From CAZHZT01 sp964537285 (GTDB lineage Bacteria; Bacteroidota; Bacteroidia; Chitinophagales; Saprospiraceae): a stretch of DNA of 31,326 nucleotides. This document shows, piece by piece, positions 14,934-23,546 of this stretch (within the stretch, counting starts at the first letter, position 1; every line of letters begins with the position of its first letter). Under the pieces are notes generated by a model that had not been told where the DNA came from, ran no database searches, and saw only the letters and a list, made by a program, of their open reading frames with translations. Both the position numbers and the translations under genes were made by a program. The stretch spans positions 1 to 31,326 of the forward strand of contig CAZHZT010000067.1 in assembly GCA_964537285.1 (NCBI GenBank), in the 5' to 3' direction.

Positions 14934-15009
14934 ATCCACCGAAAGCAATGATCTCATCGTTTGTAACTTGAATTATTAAATAGATTCAGCCTCTTAAAAA
15001 TTTATCCCT

Positions 15010-16623
15010 ATGAAAGAATTAGGAATTAAGAACCAAGCAGCCGACATTTCTCAATTGGGCTTTCATGGCTTGGACAATGTCTATTGGAATTTAACGCCCG
15101 AAGAATTAGTTGAACACACCGTAAAACGCGGCCAAGGTACTTTGTCTGACAAAGGAGCGGTAAGTGTTTTAACCGGAAAATTTACCGGCCGTTCTCCTAA
15201 GGATCGTTTCATCGTTAAAGATGCTATTACAGAAAATAGCGTTGATTGGAATGATATCAACATGCCTTTTGATGGTGAAAAATTTGATCAGCTTGCTGAA
15301 AAAATCGTAAATTATTTCGAAAATAAAGATATCTACGTTCGGGATGTTTACGCTTGTGCGGATGAAAATTACCGCCTGAACATCCGTCTTTACTCGGAAT
15401 ATCCCTGGAGTAGCCACTTTGCTAATAATATGTTCCGCAGGCCTTCTCTGGAAGAACTGAAAACTTTCAGCCCGGAATGGACTATCATCAATGCACCTGA
15501 GTTTCTGGCAGATCCAGCTATTGATGGTACGCGCCAGCAGAATTTCGCAATCGTGAATTTCACTCTAAAAAGAATCATCATTGGAGGTACTGGATATACC
15601 GGCGAAATCAAGAAAGGTATTTTCTCTGTATTGAACTTTTTATTACCTCATAATCGCAATGTGCTTTCTATGCATTGTTCTGCTAATGTAGGTAAGGATG
15701 GAGATACGGCTATCTTCTTTGGTTTGTCCGGTACAGGTAAAACAACGCTTTCAGCAGACCCGAATCGCCCGCTAATTGGTGACGATGAGCACGGATGGTC
15801 AGATGAAGGCGTTTTTAATTTTGAAGGGGGCTGCTATGCAAAATGCATCGACCTCTCTGAAGAGAAAGAGCCGGAGATCTATCACGCTATTAAGCATGGA
15901 GCCATCCTTGAAAACATCATTTACTTCCCAGATACCCGCACACCAGATTACTCTCGCTCGGATATCACTGAAAACACTCGTGTTTCTTATCCTTTGAGCA
16001 ATGTAGACAATATCGTTCCTTCATCTAAAGCCGGGCATCCAAAGAACATCTTCTTCCTTACAGCTGATGCTTTTGGAGTATTGCCTCCTATTTCAAAATT
16101 GACGCCTGGCCAGGCAATGTACCACTTCATCTCCGGCTACACCGCTAAAGTAGCAGGTACTGAAGAAGGAGTGACCGAGCCACAGGCTACTTTCTCTGCT
16201 TGTTTTGGAGCACCTTTCATGCCTCTGCATCCTACAAAATACGCAGAAATGCTAGGTAAAAAGATGCAAGACCACGAGGTTAACATCTGGTTAGTCAATA
16301 CTGGCTGGACCGGTGGGGAGTATGGCGTTGGAAACCGCATTAAACTTCGTTATACGCGTGCTATGATCAGTGCTGCACTTCAAGGTGAACTGAATGAGGT
16401 AGAATACCGGGGGCATACCGTGTTTGGCCTGAATATGCCAACTTCTTGCCCAAATGTTCCTGATGAATTGCTGAGCCCACGTAATACCTGGGAAAACAAA
16501 GAGGCTTACGATGCCAAAGCTAATGAACTTGCTAACAAGTTCGTGCAAAACTTCAAAAAGTTTGAGGATCAGGCTAGCGAGGAAATCCTTGCGGCTGCTC
16601 CAAGGACGACGACTATAGCATAA
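15010..16623 (+). CDS. pckA: Phosphoenolpyruvate carboxykinase (ATP)
   Basis: A 537-residue cytoplasmic enzyme that converts oxaloacetate and ATP to phosphoenolpyruvate, CO2 and ADP, the committed step of gluconeogenesis from C4 acids. The length and all family motifs are present: R-S-P-K-D-R-F near 61-67 for substrate binding, the P-loop G-L-S-G-T-G-K-T-T at 238-246, the metal-binding D-D-E-H-G-W at 258-263 and N-T-G-W-T-G-G-E-Y-G-V-G in the C-terminal half. The P-loop form with ATP-type motifs separates it from the GTP enzyme. The gene stands alone, with repeat-rich gaps on both sides and no co-directional partner within 300 bp upstream. Confidence 0.97.
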   Translation: MKELGIKNQAADISQLGFHGLDNVYWNLTPEELVEHTVKRGQGTLSDKGAVSVLTGKFTGRSPKDRFIVKDAITENSVDWNDINMPFDGEKFDQLAEKIVNYFENKDIYVRDVYACADENYRLNIRLYSEYPWSSHFANNMFRRPSLEELKTFSPEWTIINAPEFLADPAIDGTRQQNFAIVNFTLKRIIIGGTGYTGEIKKGIFSVLNFLLPHNRNVLSMHCSANVGKDGDTAIFFGLSGTGKTTLSADPNRPLIGDDEHGWSDEGVFNFEGGCYAKCIDLSEEKEPEIYHAIKHGAILENIIYFPDTRTPDYSRSDITENTRVSYPLSNVDNIVPSSKAGHPKNIFFLTADAFGVLPPISKLTPGQAMYHFISGYTAKVAGTEEGVTEPQATFSACFGAPFMPLHPTKYAEMLGKKMQDHEVNIWLVNTGWTGGEYGVGNRIKLRYTRAMISAALQGELNEVEYRGHTVFGLNMPTSCPNVPDELLSPRNTWENKEAYDAKANELANKFVQNFKKFEDQASEEILAAAPRTTTIA

Positions 16624-16632
16624 ACACCTCCG

Positions 16633-16965
16633 AGGCTGTCTCATAAGTAGGCTCGTTGCGCATGGCAGGAAATTTTCTTTTTTGAGAGGCGTTCTTTTTT
16701 GGCTCTAGATGATTTCATTTGGTCGAAGTTAATTTAGAAAGCCCTAAAAACAGGCCGTTAGCCTGCCTGATCGTAGCCCTGGGAGCACCCAGGGCTACGA
16801 TCAGACAGGCCTAACGGCCTGCTTTAAAGACCTCCCAAATTAATTTCGACCAAATAAAATCATCCAGAACCTCTTTTTTTAAATTTTTACTAAAAATTTA
16901 AAAAAGAACACCTCTCAATAGAAAATACTCCTCCCGAGCCAAATGAATTACTTGTAAGACAGCCT
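16633..16965. repeat. 333-bp nested palindrome
   Basis: The outermost arms are AGGCTGTCT (16633-16641) and AGACAGCCT (16957-16965). Moving inward, AAGTA and GGCTCG pair with CGAGCC and TACTT, and GAGAGGCGTTC with GAACACCTCTC. Then TCTAGATGATTTCATTTGGT (16698-16717) pairs with the ACCAAATAAAATCATCCAGA region (16849-16868). ACAGGCCGTTAGCC pairs with GGCCTAACGGCCTG. At the centre GTAGCCCTGGG and CCCAGGGCTAC (around 16773-16797) close a 4-nt loop. The pairing has indels but runs the whole length. The inner block recurs at 3933-4025, and the TCTAGATG block recurs at 20428-20484, so the element is built from reusable modules. Confidence 0.85.
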
Positions 16966-17005
16966 TAAGTTTGACGGTTACTTAACCAAAAATTAAAAAA
17001 CTAAC

Positions 17006-17114
17006 GTTCTTTGACAAATTGTGTGGAACTTCAAAATGATAACCCTTAAATGCCCTTGTGGCTGAAGGGGTTATCATTTTGAAGTTCCATTTTCCACAAT
17101 TTATGTCAAAGAAC
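17006..17114. repeat. 109-bp palindromic element, TTCTTTGACA family
   Basis: Ends are GTTCTTTGACA (17006) and TGTCAAAGAAC (to 17114). The outer arm continues AATTGTG-GGAACTTCAAAATGATAACCC and pairs almost fully with the right half, with a small asymmetry (TTTTCC). The loop is around 17047-17060. A closely similar copy is at 30876-30985, and its left arm (29 nt identical) recurs at 31140-31168. The even size and paired ends resemble a MITE-like mobile element. Confidence 0.85.
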
Positions 17115-17201
17115 TAAAATTAAAGGCGCTTTTTTACCGTTAAAAAGCGTCTTTATTAATAGATATCCAATTCTACGACATCTTAAACTAGTTCCTTTGT
17201 G

Positions 17202-19571
17202 ATGGCTTGCTGTACTGTTCGAAAATATTGCCTGTTCCTTCTCTGCTTTGGGTTCGTATTCTCCACTGGATACAGCCAATTACCTGTTTCTGTAGCCAAG
17301 CAATCATTTGGATTTAAATTACTGGGAGATGCCGTAAATACTTCTTACCCTGAAACGCACCCTCTTCTCTCTGGTGATGGAAATACTCTTTTCTTTTCCC
17401 GAAGCAATCACCCCGTGAATTTTGGTAAAGAAGACCGTGCGGACATCTGGGTTGCTTCAAAAGGTAAAAACGGAGAGTGGGAGCGTGCGATTAACCTGGG
17501 CCGCCCTGTGAATAACAGCATGATCAATTATCCTGTCGGGGTAACCAACAATGGTCAGCGCCTTTTCTTCGTTAGCCAAGCCCCTTTAAACAACCCTCAA
17601 GTCTTTGTTTCTGATCTAAATGGCCGGATCTGGACACGACCGCTTCAACTACAAATCGAAGGGATTGAAGATTTTTTAAAGGTAAGCCATTTGAACATTA
17701 GCCGGGATGGCAACTTTGGCCTGTTAACAGGAATGCAGTATGGCGAGGAGTCTTATGATGTTTTCGTGATCAAAAGAATAAAAGAACATTTATGGAGTCG
17801 ACCTGAACGTCTTCCTGCCCCAATTAACTCATCCGGAAACGAATTAAAAGCATTTTTAGGTACCGACAATAGAACGGTTTATTTCTTACGTGAAATAGAA
17901 GGACCGGGGAATAAGAATCTTTTCATGTCTAAACGTTTGAAGGAGGGCTGGAAAGAATGGAGCGCTGAAATGGAATGGCCGAATACGCACCTTGTCGACT
18001 CCTGGGGGAACATCACTACTTCTCCTGATCGACCTGCCTTACTGTTTGAAAAGGGAAATGGTGAACAAGATAAGGACATTGCTATTGGGGCTTTACCTAG
18101 CGGTTGGGAGGAATTTAGCACGGCTCTTTGCGCTGGAAAAATCCTGAATGCTCAGACTCAGGAGGCTTTAAATGCTCAGGTTCGGTTGATGAATACAGGG
18201 AAAGATACTGCTGTTTTTACTCAGAAATACAGTGATAACTTTCAAATCAGCATTCCTCTGAACAATAAATATTATTTACTGGCTGAAAGAGAGGGCTTCC
18301 TTATGTTGCCTCCTGCCGGAATTATCCCTGCAGGCAAAATTGCCGAACCCATCGATCAGGATTTGGCTTTTAGTGACCGAACAGCAATAAAAGGAGCAAA
18401 CCTTACTTCTGATGTTGATTTTCTATGGATGATTGGAGCCTTGAGAGAAATGGAAACAGAAATCTATGCCCTGGAAAGACAAAAAGTAGACTCACTGGTA
18501 AGCCCTGTCCTTCCGGTAATTGAATTTGAACCGATCAGGAAAGAAGGGGAAGGTTTTAATCGGGAAAAACAACAAGAACAAAATTTGAAACTTTTCTTTG
18601 GTGATTACCTGAAACAGCAAGCAGATATCGCACCTGATCGCTATCCACAAGGCATTGAGCAGGTTTTTGAAGCCATTGATAAGCAAGTTAAACAATCATT
18701 GAGGCTTCAGGCTCAAACAGAACTTAAGAAAACGGTTGCAGAGGATATTTCTGATAAAATCTGGCTCAAGACTATTGAAAAGCTGCCCTCAGATGTAGTC
18801 AATGCTTTCTATCCGGAAAAATGGGAAGCTTTGATCAAAATGCTCAGAACGGATTTTGAGGCATTTATCAACAGCTATGAATCCGAAAAATCATCAATTA
18901 CGCTACCTGATTTTCTTGAAGGAGACAGCTCTGGCATTGCCTTGTGGGATTCTTTGGTGGATTTGAGAAAGCCCAGAATTCAAAAAGGTGTAGTATGGAC
19001 TCTTGAGCCGGAAATCAAGAATGAGCTCACTTTTTTTCTGCAAAGAAAATGGAGAGAACGCGTCGCTCAGTCTGTTAGAAGTGATTTTGGCCTGGTGCTT
19101 CGAAATAAAACCTGGAACAGAGACTCCTTAGTTGCGCTCTGGGGAAGCTTTCCTGCTGTTTCGGATAATTTTGAGAAAAGTGGCTTCTATAAAGGGCTTG
19201 ATCTGAAACTCCTTCCTTTGGAATTAAATGTGACAATTCCTGTCGAAGGAGTCGATTTTGAGTCTAATAGTAATAGATTTACTTATAATGCAGAGAGTGG
19301 ATTAAAATATATTCTTTACTTCATGGAGGCAAATCCTGGATTAAAAGTAGAAGTAGGTGTACATAGCAATTGCCTGACAGGCGATATTTACGCTGCTATG
19401 TTAACTGAACTAAGAGCCCAGGAAGTATGCCTGTTCCTGGAAGGAGCCGGGATTTCAAGTGACCGGTTCATTGCAAAAGGTTATGGGACAACCCAACCGC
19501 TTTACGACGGTGATAAACCTGAAGATCACAGGCAAAATCAACGGGTCGAATTGAAGGTGATTTCCTATTAA
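17202..19571 (+). CDS. PD40-repeat / OmpA-like peptidoglycan-binding envelope protein
   Basis: About 789 residues from the ATG at 17202; the preceding GTG (17199) is an unlikely alternative. The signal peptide (~1-25) ends G-Y-S-Q. The N-terminal ~300 residues carry WD40-like PD40 beta-propeller motifs (S-G-D-G-N-T-L-F-F-S-R, N-N-G-Q-R-L-F-F-V-S, S-R-D-G-N-F-G). A carboxypeptidase-like fold at ~305-370 and a long helical middle section (~400-660) follow. The C-terminal ~115 residues are an OmpA-type domain (V-D-F-E-S-N-S-N-R, G-L-K-V-E-V-G-V-H-S-N, R-A-Q-E-V, G-Y-G-T-T-Q-P, N-Q-R-V-E-L). That domain binds peptidoglycan, so the protein probably anchors to the wall from the periplasm or outer membrane. 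The usual N-L-R-V-E-I and D-x-x-G-x-x-x-x-N residues are partly altered (H-S-N in place of H-T-D). Confidence 0.85.
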   Translation: MACCTVRKYCLFLLCFGFVFSTGYSQLPVSVAKQSFGFKLLGDAVNTSYPETHPLLSGDGNTLFFSRSNHPVNFGKEDRADIWVASKGKNGEWERAINLGRPVNNSMINYPVGVTNNGQRLFFVSQAPLNNPQVFVSDLNGRIWTRPLQLQIEGIEDFLKVSHLNISRDGNFGLLTGMQYGEESYDVFVIKRIKEHLWSRPERLPAPINSSGNELKAFLGTDNRTVYFLREIEGPGNKNLFMSKRLKEGWKEWSAEMEWPNTHLVDSWGNITTSPDRPALLFEKGNGEQDKDIAIGALPSGWEEFSTALCAGKILNAQTQEALNAQVRLMNTGKDTAVFTQKYSDNFQISIPLNNKYYLLAEREGFLMLPPAGIIPAGKIAEPIDQDLAFSDRTAIKGANLTSDVDFLWMIGALREMETEIYALERQKVDSLVSPVLPVIEFEPIRKEGEGFNREKQQEQNLKLFFGDYLKQQADIAPDRYPQGIEQVFEAIDKQVKQSLRLQAQTELKKTVAEDISDKIWLKTIEKLPSDVVNAFYPEKWEALIKMLRTDFEAFINSYESEKSSITLPDFLEGDSSGIALWDSLVDLRKPRIQKGVVWTLEPEIKNELTFFLQRKWRERVAQSVRSDFGLVLRNKTWNRDSLVALWGSFPAVSDNFEKSGFYKGLDLKLLPLELNVTIPVEGVDFESNSNRFTYNAESGLKYILYFMEANPGLKVEVGVHSNCLTGDIYAAMLTELRAQEVCLFLEGAGISSDRFIAKGYGTTQPLYDGDKPEDHRQNQRVELKVISY

Positions 19572-19590
19572 TCACCAATGGAGAGCTTCA

Positions 19591-19623
19591 TTAGGGCAGG
19601 TGCGCAGAGCAGACTTGCCCTAA
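19591..19623. terminator. Bidirectional terminator
   Basis: TTAGGGCA (19591-19598) and TGCCCTAA (19616-19623) form a hairpin between the convergent OmpA-like and TetR genes. T-runs follow on the plus side and A-runs on the other. Confidence 0.65.
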
Positions 19624-19631
19624 TAAAGTAT

Positions 19632-20333
19632 TTATTTTTCGGTCTCTTCGTATTTCCCTCCCAAGATCAAGTTGCAAGCAAAATATTCCAATAGCTTGAT
19701 CACTTCTTCAAAATTACCTTCTTGTACTTTAATATCTGTGAGACGGGGAAGATGCTGAGCAAAATAAATGTGATTATTGGCCATCTCTAATAAATTACTT
19801 GCCAGCGTTCTGGGGTAGGGGAAATTGGGGTTTAGCTCGGAAATGATCGCTGCAATCTTTTCGGCCAGCGCTTTATAATTCAGAAAGAAGCCTTCCTTAT
19901 TTTCGTCATCTACTTGCTTGGTATGATAAGCTTTTGAGCCTTCAGAAATGACGATTCGCTGCAAAACGCTTTCGTTAACGTAGTCAATTGCAGGGTTTTC
20001 CTTAGAGGCGTTGACAATGGTAGAAATGGCTATTTTTAATTTCCGGAGAGGATCTTCAATATTCATTAACCCAAAATCAATTTGGTAACTTACCCACTCC
20101 CAATACCAGGATACCAGGTAAATTAAAAGAAGATGCTTGTTTTCGAAGTATCGATATATAGATGCTTCAGTAGAACCCATGCGTTCAGCCAGCTTTTTGA
20201 AGGTAAAGCTTTCGAAGCCTATTTCGTCAAAAAGCAAAATACTGTATTTTATCAGGTTGCGCCCAAGCTTAGTATCTTGCGGGTCGCGAAGATAGAGCTT
20301 ACTGTTAAGTTTCATTGAAATCCCTACAGCCAT
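19632..20333 (-). CDS. TetR-family transcriptional regulator of the polyketide cluster
   Basis: Up to 233 residues. The ATG at 20333 opens the frame, but the Met at 20315 (M-K-L-N-S-K-L-Y-L-R-D-P) is an equally or more likely start because family members begin there. The N-terminal helix-turn-helix reads F-T-F-K-K-L-A-E-R-M-G-S-T-E-A-S-I-Y-R-Y-F-E-N-K, the TetR signature. The C-terminal ~160 residues are a helical ligand-binding domain. It is divergent from the biosynthetic operon, the usual place for a local repressor, and probably controls it and itself through the dyad at 20366-20381. The ligand, perhaps an acyl intermediate or product, is unknown. Confidence 0.85.
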   Translation of the reverse strand: MAVGISMKLNSKLYLRDPQDTKLGRNLIKYSILLFDEIGFESFTFKKLAERMGSTEASIYRYFENKHLLLIYLVSWYWEWVSYQIDFGLMNIEDPLRKLKIAISTIVNASKENPAIDYVNESVLQRIVISEGSKAYHTKQVDDENKEGFFLNYKALAEKIAAIISELNPNFPYPRTLASNLLEMANNHIYFAQHLPRLTDIKVQEGNFEEVIKLLEYFACNLILGGKYEETEK

Positions 20334-20365
20334 GACTAGTGTGCTATTGATTCTTATTTGCTTAT

Positions 20366-20381
20366 ACTTATTATTATAAGT
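20366..20381. promoter_or_regulatory. Candidate TetR operator
   Basis: A 16-bp near-palindrome, ACTTAT-TATT-ATAAGT, with exact 6-nt arms. It lies 33 bp upstream of the TetR start at 20333 (51 bp if the start is 20315), in the divergent promoter region. TetR proteins bind dyads of this size. No second copy closer to the operon start was found. Confidence 0.4.
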
Positions 20382-20401
20382 AAAACTACAATGAAATTTT
20401 G

Positions 20402-20500
20402 GTTCTTTGACAAATACTGTAGAAAAATGGTTCTAGATGGTTTCATTTGGTAAAACCATTACCAAATGAAACCATCTAGAACCAAATAAGGATGAATTTG
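20402..20500. repeat. Palindrome in the TetR/operon divergent gap
   Basis: A core of 24-nt perfect arms, 20428-20451 and 20461-20484 (starting TGGTTCTAGATGG), encloses a 9-nt loop. To the left is GTTCTTTGACAAAT (20402-20415), the end of the TTCTTTGACA family, and to the right a reduced partner, ATTTGTGAAC. The core module is shared with the 333-bp palindrome at 16633-16965. It lies between the regulator and the biosynthetic operon. Confidence 0.85.
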
Positions 20501-20542
20501 TGAACTACTTAACATTCTATCGCAAAATAATTATAAGAAAGT

Positions 20543-21730
20543 ATGAAATCAGGCTTGAAAAATAATGAAAGAGTGGAAAAAATATTCTTATCTAATCAAT
20601 CATCAGATGTTATTGTGATCGGAGGAGGGCTGGCGGGGCTAAGCTGTGCTTTAATCCTGGCTAAAGCGGGTGTTGAAGTGGTACTGGTTGAGAAGAGGAA
20701 CTATCCTTCTCATAAGGTCTGTGGTGAATATATATCCAACGAAGTATTGCCTCTTTTAAATTTCCTTGGTATTGACCCTTTTGCTTTAGGGGCTAAAGCG
20801 ATCAAACGCTTCGAGTTTTCGGCTACTTCTGGTCGAAAAGTGACAGCTGATCTGCCATTGGGAGGTTTTGGGGTGAGCAGGTATACACTTGATGAGGCTT
20901 TGTATAAGGAGGCTCAAAGGAATGGCGTGAAATTTCAGCTAAGAGAAGTGGTTGAAGAAGTGAGCTATAACAATGGTTCCTTCGAGCTTAAAATGCAAAA
21001 CGGAACGCGCTTGAAAGCCAAAGTCGTTATCGGAGCTTTTGGAAAACGTTCTTCCCTTGACCGAAAGCTAAAGCGTCCATTTTTTGCTCGTTCTTCCAGG
21101 TATATGGCTGTAAAAATGCATTATAAAGGGGACTTTGAAGAAGACCTGGTAGCACTACATAATTTTCCCGGCGGTTATTGCGGCGTTTCTATGGTAGAAA
21201 ATGAAAAGATAAATGTTTGTTATTTAACAACACAGTCATATTTTAAAAAATCGGGAAGCTTGAGGGCTTTAGAAGAAACTTTCCTGCACAAAAACCCCTT
21301 CTTAAAACTAATTTTAAAAAGTTCAAGTCCGGTTTGGGAGCGCCCCTTGACGATCAGCCAAATTTGGTTCCAGCCTAAGACCATCGTGTTCGATCATATT
21401 CTGATGACAGGTGATTCGGCAGGACTCATCTACCCTCTTTGTGGCAATGGTATGGCTATGGCTATTCATTCAGGGAAGTTGGCTGCTGAGTTGGTAGAAG
21501 CATTTTTGAGTGGAGAGCTCGAACGTGCTGAAATGGAACAATTGTACGCAAAGATCTGGAAAAAGAAGTTTTCAAAACGCCTTGCTGCCGGTCGCCTTTT
21601 TCAACCTTTTCTGGGAAATGATTGGGCTTCTAATGCGGCTGTTGATATTTTGCGGCTTCATCAAGGGTTTTTAAAAACATTAATTAAAAATACACATGGC
21701 CAAATTATTCCCGTCGATAAGATCCTTTAG
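20543..21730 (+). CDS. FAD-dependent oxidoreductase (geranylgeranyl-reductase / aromatic hydroxylase-like)
   Basis: A 395-residue flavoprotein. The dinucleotide-binding motif G-G-G-L-A-G-L-S at 27-34 is followed by E-K-R-N-Y-P-S-H-K-V-C-G-E-Y (~55-68), the P-x-x-K-x-C-G segment of the geranylgeranyl reductase-like group. A second FAD motif, G-D-S-A-G-L-I-Y-P-L-C-G-N-G-M-A, occurs at ~292-307. The group includes reductases of isoprenoid double bonds, halogenases and aromatic hydroxylases, and sequence alone does not separate these. In this cluster it probably oxidises or reduces the polyketide product. It opens the operon, and its 3' end overlaps the methyltransferase gene by 35 bp. Confidence 0.82.
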   Translation: MKSGLKNNERVEKIFLSNQSSDVIVIGGGLAGLSCALILAKAGVEVVLVEKRNYPSHKVCGEYISNEVLPLLNFLGIDPFALGAKAIKRFEFSATSGRKVTADLPLGGFGVSRYTLDEALYKEAQRNGVKFQLREVVEEVSYNNGSFELKMQNGTRLKAKVVIGAFGKRSSLDRKLKRPFFARSSRYMAVKMHYKGDFEEDLVALHNFPGGYCGVSMVENEKINVCYLTTQSYFKKSGSLRALEETFLHKNPFLKLILKSSSPVWERPLTISQIWFQPKTIVFDHILMTGDSAGLIYPLCGNGMAMAIHSGKLAAELVEAFLSGELERAEMEQLYAKIWKKKFSKRLAAGRLFQPFLGNDWASNAAVDILRLHQGFLKTLIKNTHGQIIPVDKIL

Positions 21731-22436
21731 AACACGATCAAATGAAGAGGAAATGATGGATGATCTCGAAATGGGAGGAACACTCATCAAACAAACACTT
21801 GATCAATTGGAACAAATTAATTACTGGCTTGGTGGGCTAACAGTGAGCAAGAGAAGCTTGAAAGAAATGCTCCTCCGTCTTGACCTGAAAGACAAGAACA
21901 AAAGCCTGCGTATCGCTGATCTGGGCTGTGGCGGAGGGGATAGTCTGCGTGTAATGGCTAATTGGGCCAGAAAGGCAGGAGTGAAAGCTGAATTTATTGG
22001 TATTGATGCTAATCCGAATATTATTGAATACGCCATTGAGAAAAGCAGTGCCTATCCGGAACTGAGTTTTATCTCCCTTGACGTGCTCTCACCAAAACTT
22101 GATGAGTATGAATTTGATATTGTAATATGCAGCTTGTTTCTGCATCACTTTGACGATGAGGTGATTATTGAACTGCTCAGGCGAATTAAAAAAAACACTA
22201 ATTACGGCCTGATCATTAATGACTTGCATCGCCATTGGCTTGCTTTTTATGCCTTTGCCTGTGTGACCTGGCTGGCCGGAGCAAGTAAGATGATAAGATA
22301 CGATGGCATGCTATCCGTTCAAAAAGGATTTAGAAAATCGGAATTATTATACTTGCTGGAATCCGGAGGCTTTAGAAATAAGTCCGTACATTGGCGTTGG
22401 GCATTTCGTTTCCAGTGTTTATGTGAAGTTAAATAG
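21696..22436 (+). CDS. Class I SAM-dependent methyltransferase
   Basis: A 246-residue protein. The start at 21696 overlaps the upstream gene; the Met at residue 20 is an alternative, but the R-S-x-x-x-E-x-M-D-D-L segment before it looks conserved. SAM-binding motif I is I-A-D-L-G-C-G-G-G-D (~73-82), motif II acidic is I-G-I-D-A-N-P, and V-I-C-S-L-F-L-H-H-F is the post-motif of small-molecule methyltransferases. The C-terminal region has a hydrophobic stretch (A-F-Y-A-F-A-C-V-T-W-L-A-G), perhaps for a lipophilic substrate. Likely role: O- or C-methylation of the ring made by the type III PKS, by inference from its neighbours. Confidence 0.83.
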   Translation: MAKLFPSIRSFRTRSNEEEMMDDLEMGGTLIKQTLDQLEQINYWLGGLTVSKRSLKEMLLRLDLKDKNKSLRIADLGCGGGDSLRVMANWARKAGVKAEFIGIDANPNIIEYAIEKSSAYPELSFISLDVLSPKLDEYEFDIVICSLFLHHFDDEVIIELLRRIKKNTNYGLIINDLHRHWLAFYAFACVTWLAGASKMIRYDGMLSVQKGFRKSELLYLLESGGFRNKSVHWRWAFRFQCLCEVK

Positions 22437-22458
22437 ATGGCCCAAAATGTAAAAATTT

Positions 22459-23511
22459 ATGTATCCAAAAATTCTGTCCACAGCTACGGCACTTCCTGAG
22501 TATACCAGAACAACGGAGGAAATTATTCCTTTCATGAATGAATGGCTAAAGGATCAGCCGGAGCGTTTTCGCCAAAAGGTGTTGCGTATTTTTAAATATG
22601 CGCAGGTTGATCGGCGCTATTCCATTTTAAGTGAAAAAGAAGTCTTCGAGGAAACGTCTTTTGAAGAAAAGAACGACTTTTTTATAAAAAAATCCATTGA
22701 ATTATCGGAAGAGGCGCTTGAAAAAGCGCTAGCAAGAGCAGAACTCAAAGCACAAGATGTCGATATTATCATTACTGTGTGTTGCACTGGTTTCATGATT
22801 CCCTCGCTTGATGCTTATTTGATCAATAAGTTCAGGATGAAGCAGGATATCATCCGATTGCCGGTAACGGAAATGGGCTGCGCTGCTGGCATCTCAGCGC
22901 TTATTTATGCTTTTAATTTTCTGAAAGCAATGCCCGGAAAAACTGCGGCGATCATAGCCGTGGAGTCACCAATGAGTACTTTCCAGCATCGGGATCTGTC
23001 TATGACCAATATGGTCAGTTCAGCTATATTTGGCGACGGTTGCGCCTGTACAATCCTTGGCCCTTCTAAAAAAGTCGCTCCGACAGTGGTTGATGGTGAA
23101 ATGTACCATTTTTATGATGAAATAGACATGATGGGCTTTCGACTCCGAAATACAGGCTTACAAATGGTCTTGGATCAGGCTGTTCCGGAAAAGATTGAAG
23201 CCAATTTTCCAACTATTATTTTTCCTTTTCTGGAGAAAAATAAGGTTAGCTTAGAACAGCTCAAACATCTTATCTTTCATCCCGGAGGGAAAAAAATTGT
23301 GAAAATGGTGGAAGAACTGCTAGGCCAGATGGGGAAAAATATCGATGATACTAAGGAAGTGCTGCGGCAGTTCGGCAATATGTCAAGTGCCACGGTGTTA
23401 TATGTTTTGGAGCGATTCCTGGCTAAAGAAATTCCGGCAGGAGACTATGGCTTGATGTTGAGCTTCGGCCCCGGCTTTTCGGCTCAGCGAATTTTGTTAA
23501 AATGGGAATAA
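22459..23511 (+). CDS. Type III polyketide synthase (chalcone/stilbene synthase-like)
   Basis: A 350-residue ketosynthase of the thiolase fold, the usual length for bacterial type III PKSs. All three catalytic residues are visible: Cys141 (E-M-G-C-A-A-G), His274 (I-F-H-P-G-G) and Asn307 (F-G-N-M-S-S-A). The C-terminal S-F-G-P-G-F loop closes the active site as in chalcone synthase. These enzymes condense a CoA- or ACP-bound starter with malonyl units and cyclise it to resorcinols, phloroglucinols or pyrones. Bacterial homologues with fatty-acyl starters make phenolic lipids. The acyl-chain genes next to it argue for such a long or special acyl starter here. It begins 22 bp after the methyltransferase gene. 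Confidence 0.92.
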   Translation: MYPKILSTATALPEYTRTTEEIIPFMNEWLKDQPERFRQKVLRIFKYAQVDRRYSILSEKEVFEETSFEEKNDFFIKKSIELSEEALEKALARAELKAQDVDIIITVCCTGFMIPSLDAYLINKFRMKQDIIRLPVTEMGCAAGISALIYAFNFLKAMPGKTAAIIAVESPMSTFQHRDLSMTNMVSSAIFGDGCACTILGPSKKVAPTVVDGEMYHFYDEIDMMGFRLRNTGLQMVLDQAVPEKIEANFPTIIFPFLEKNKVSLEQLKHLIFHPGGKKIVKMVEELLGQMGKNIDDTKEVLRQFGNMSSATVLYVLERFLAKEIPAGDYGLMLSFGPGFSAQRILLKWE

Positions 23512-23546
23512 GATGCGGAGAGCATCTCCCCAGAAAAAAACTTTTT

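Larger units (their letters stand above)
14606..15009. other. 404-bp intergenic region upstream of pckA with two palindromes
   Basis: No gene. It contains an inverted repeat at 14689-14703 / 14761-14774 (CCAAATAAAATTAGG and CCTATTTTATTTGG, one base unpaired) and a second at 14853-14933. TACCTTTG at 14644-14651 is an exact match to the Bacteroidota -7 consensus TAnnTTTG facing pckA, but no -33 TTG lies 19-21 bp upstream. If used, it would give a ~350-nt leader containing both palindromes. Confidence 0.5.
16624..17201. other. 578-bp gene-free region filled by two long palindromes
   Basis: No gene. Two elements occupy most of it: a nested palindrome at 16633-16965 and a second one at 17006-17114. 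A motif TTCCTTTG (17193-17200) directly before the next start codon resembles the -7 element but would give almost no leader, so I do not claim it as a promoter. Confidence 0.6.

Noticed and set aside
17193..17200. TTCCTTTG as a promoter -7 box of the OmpA-like gene
   Set aside because: It touches the start codon and has no -33 partner at the right distance.
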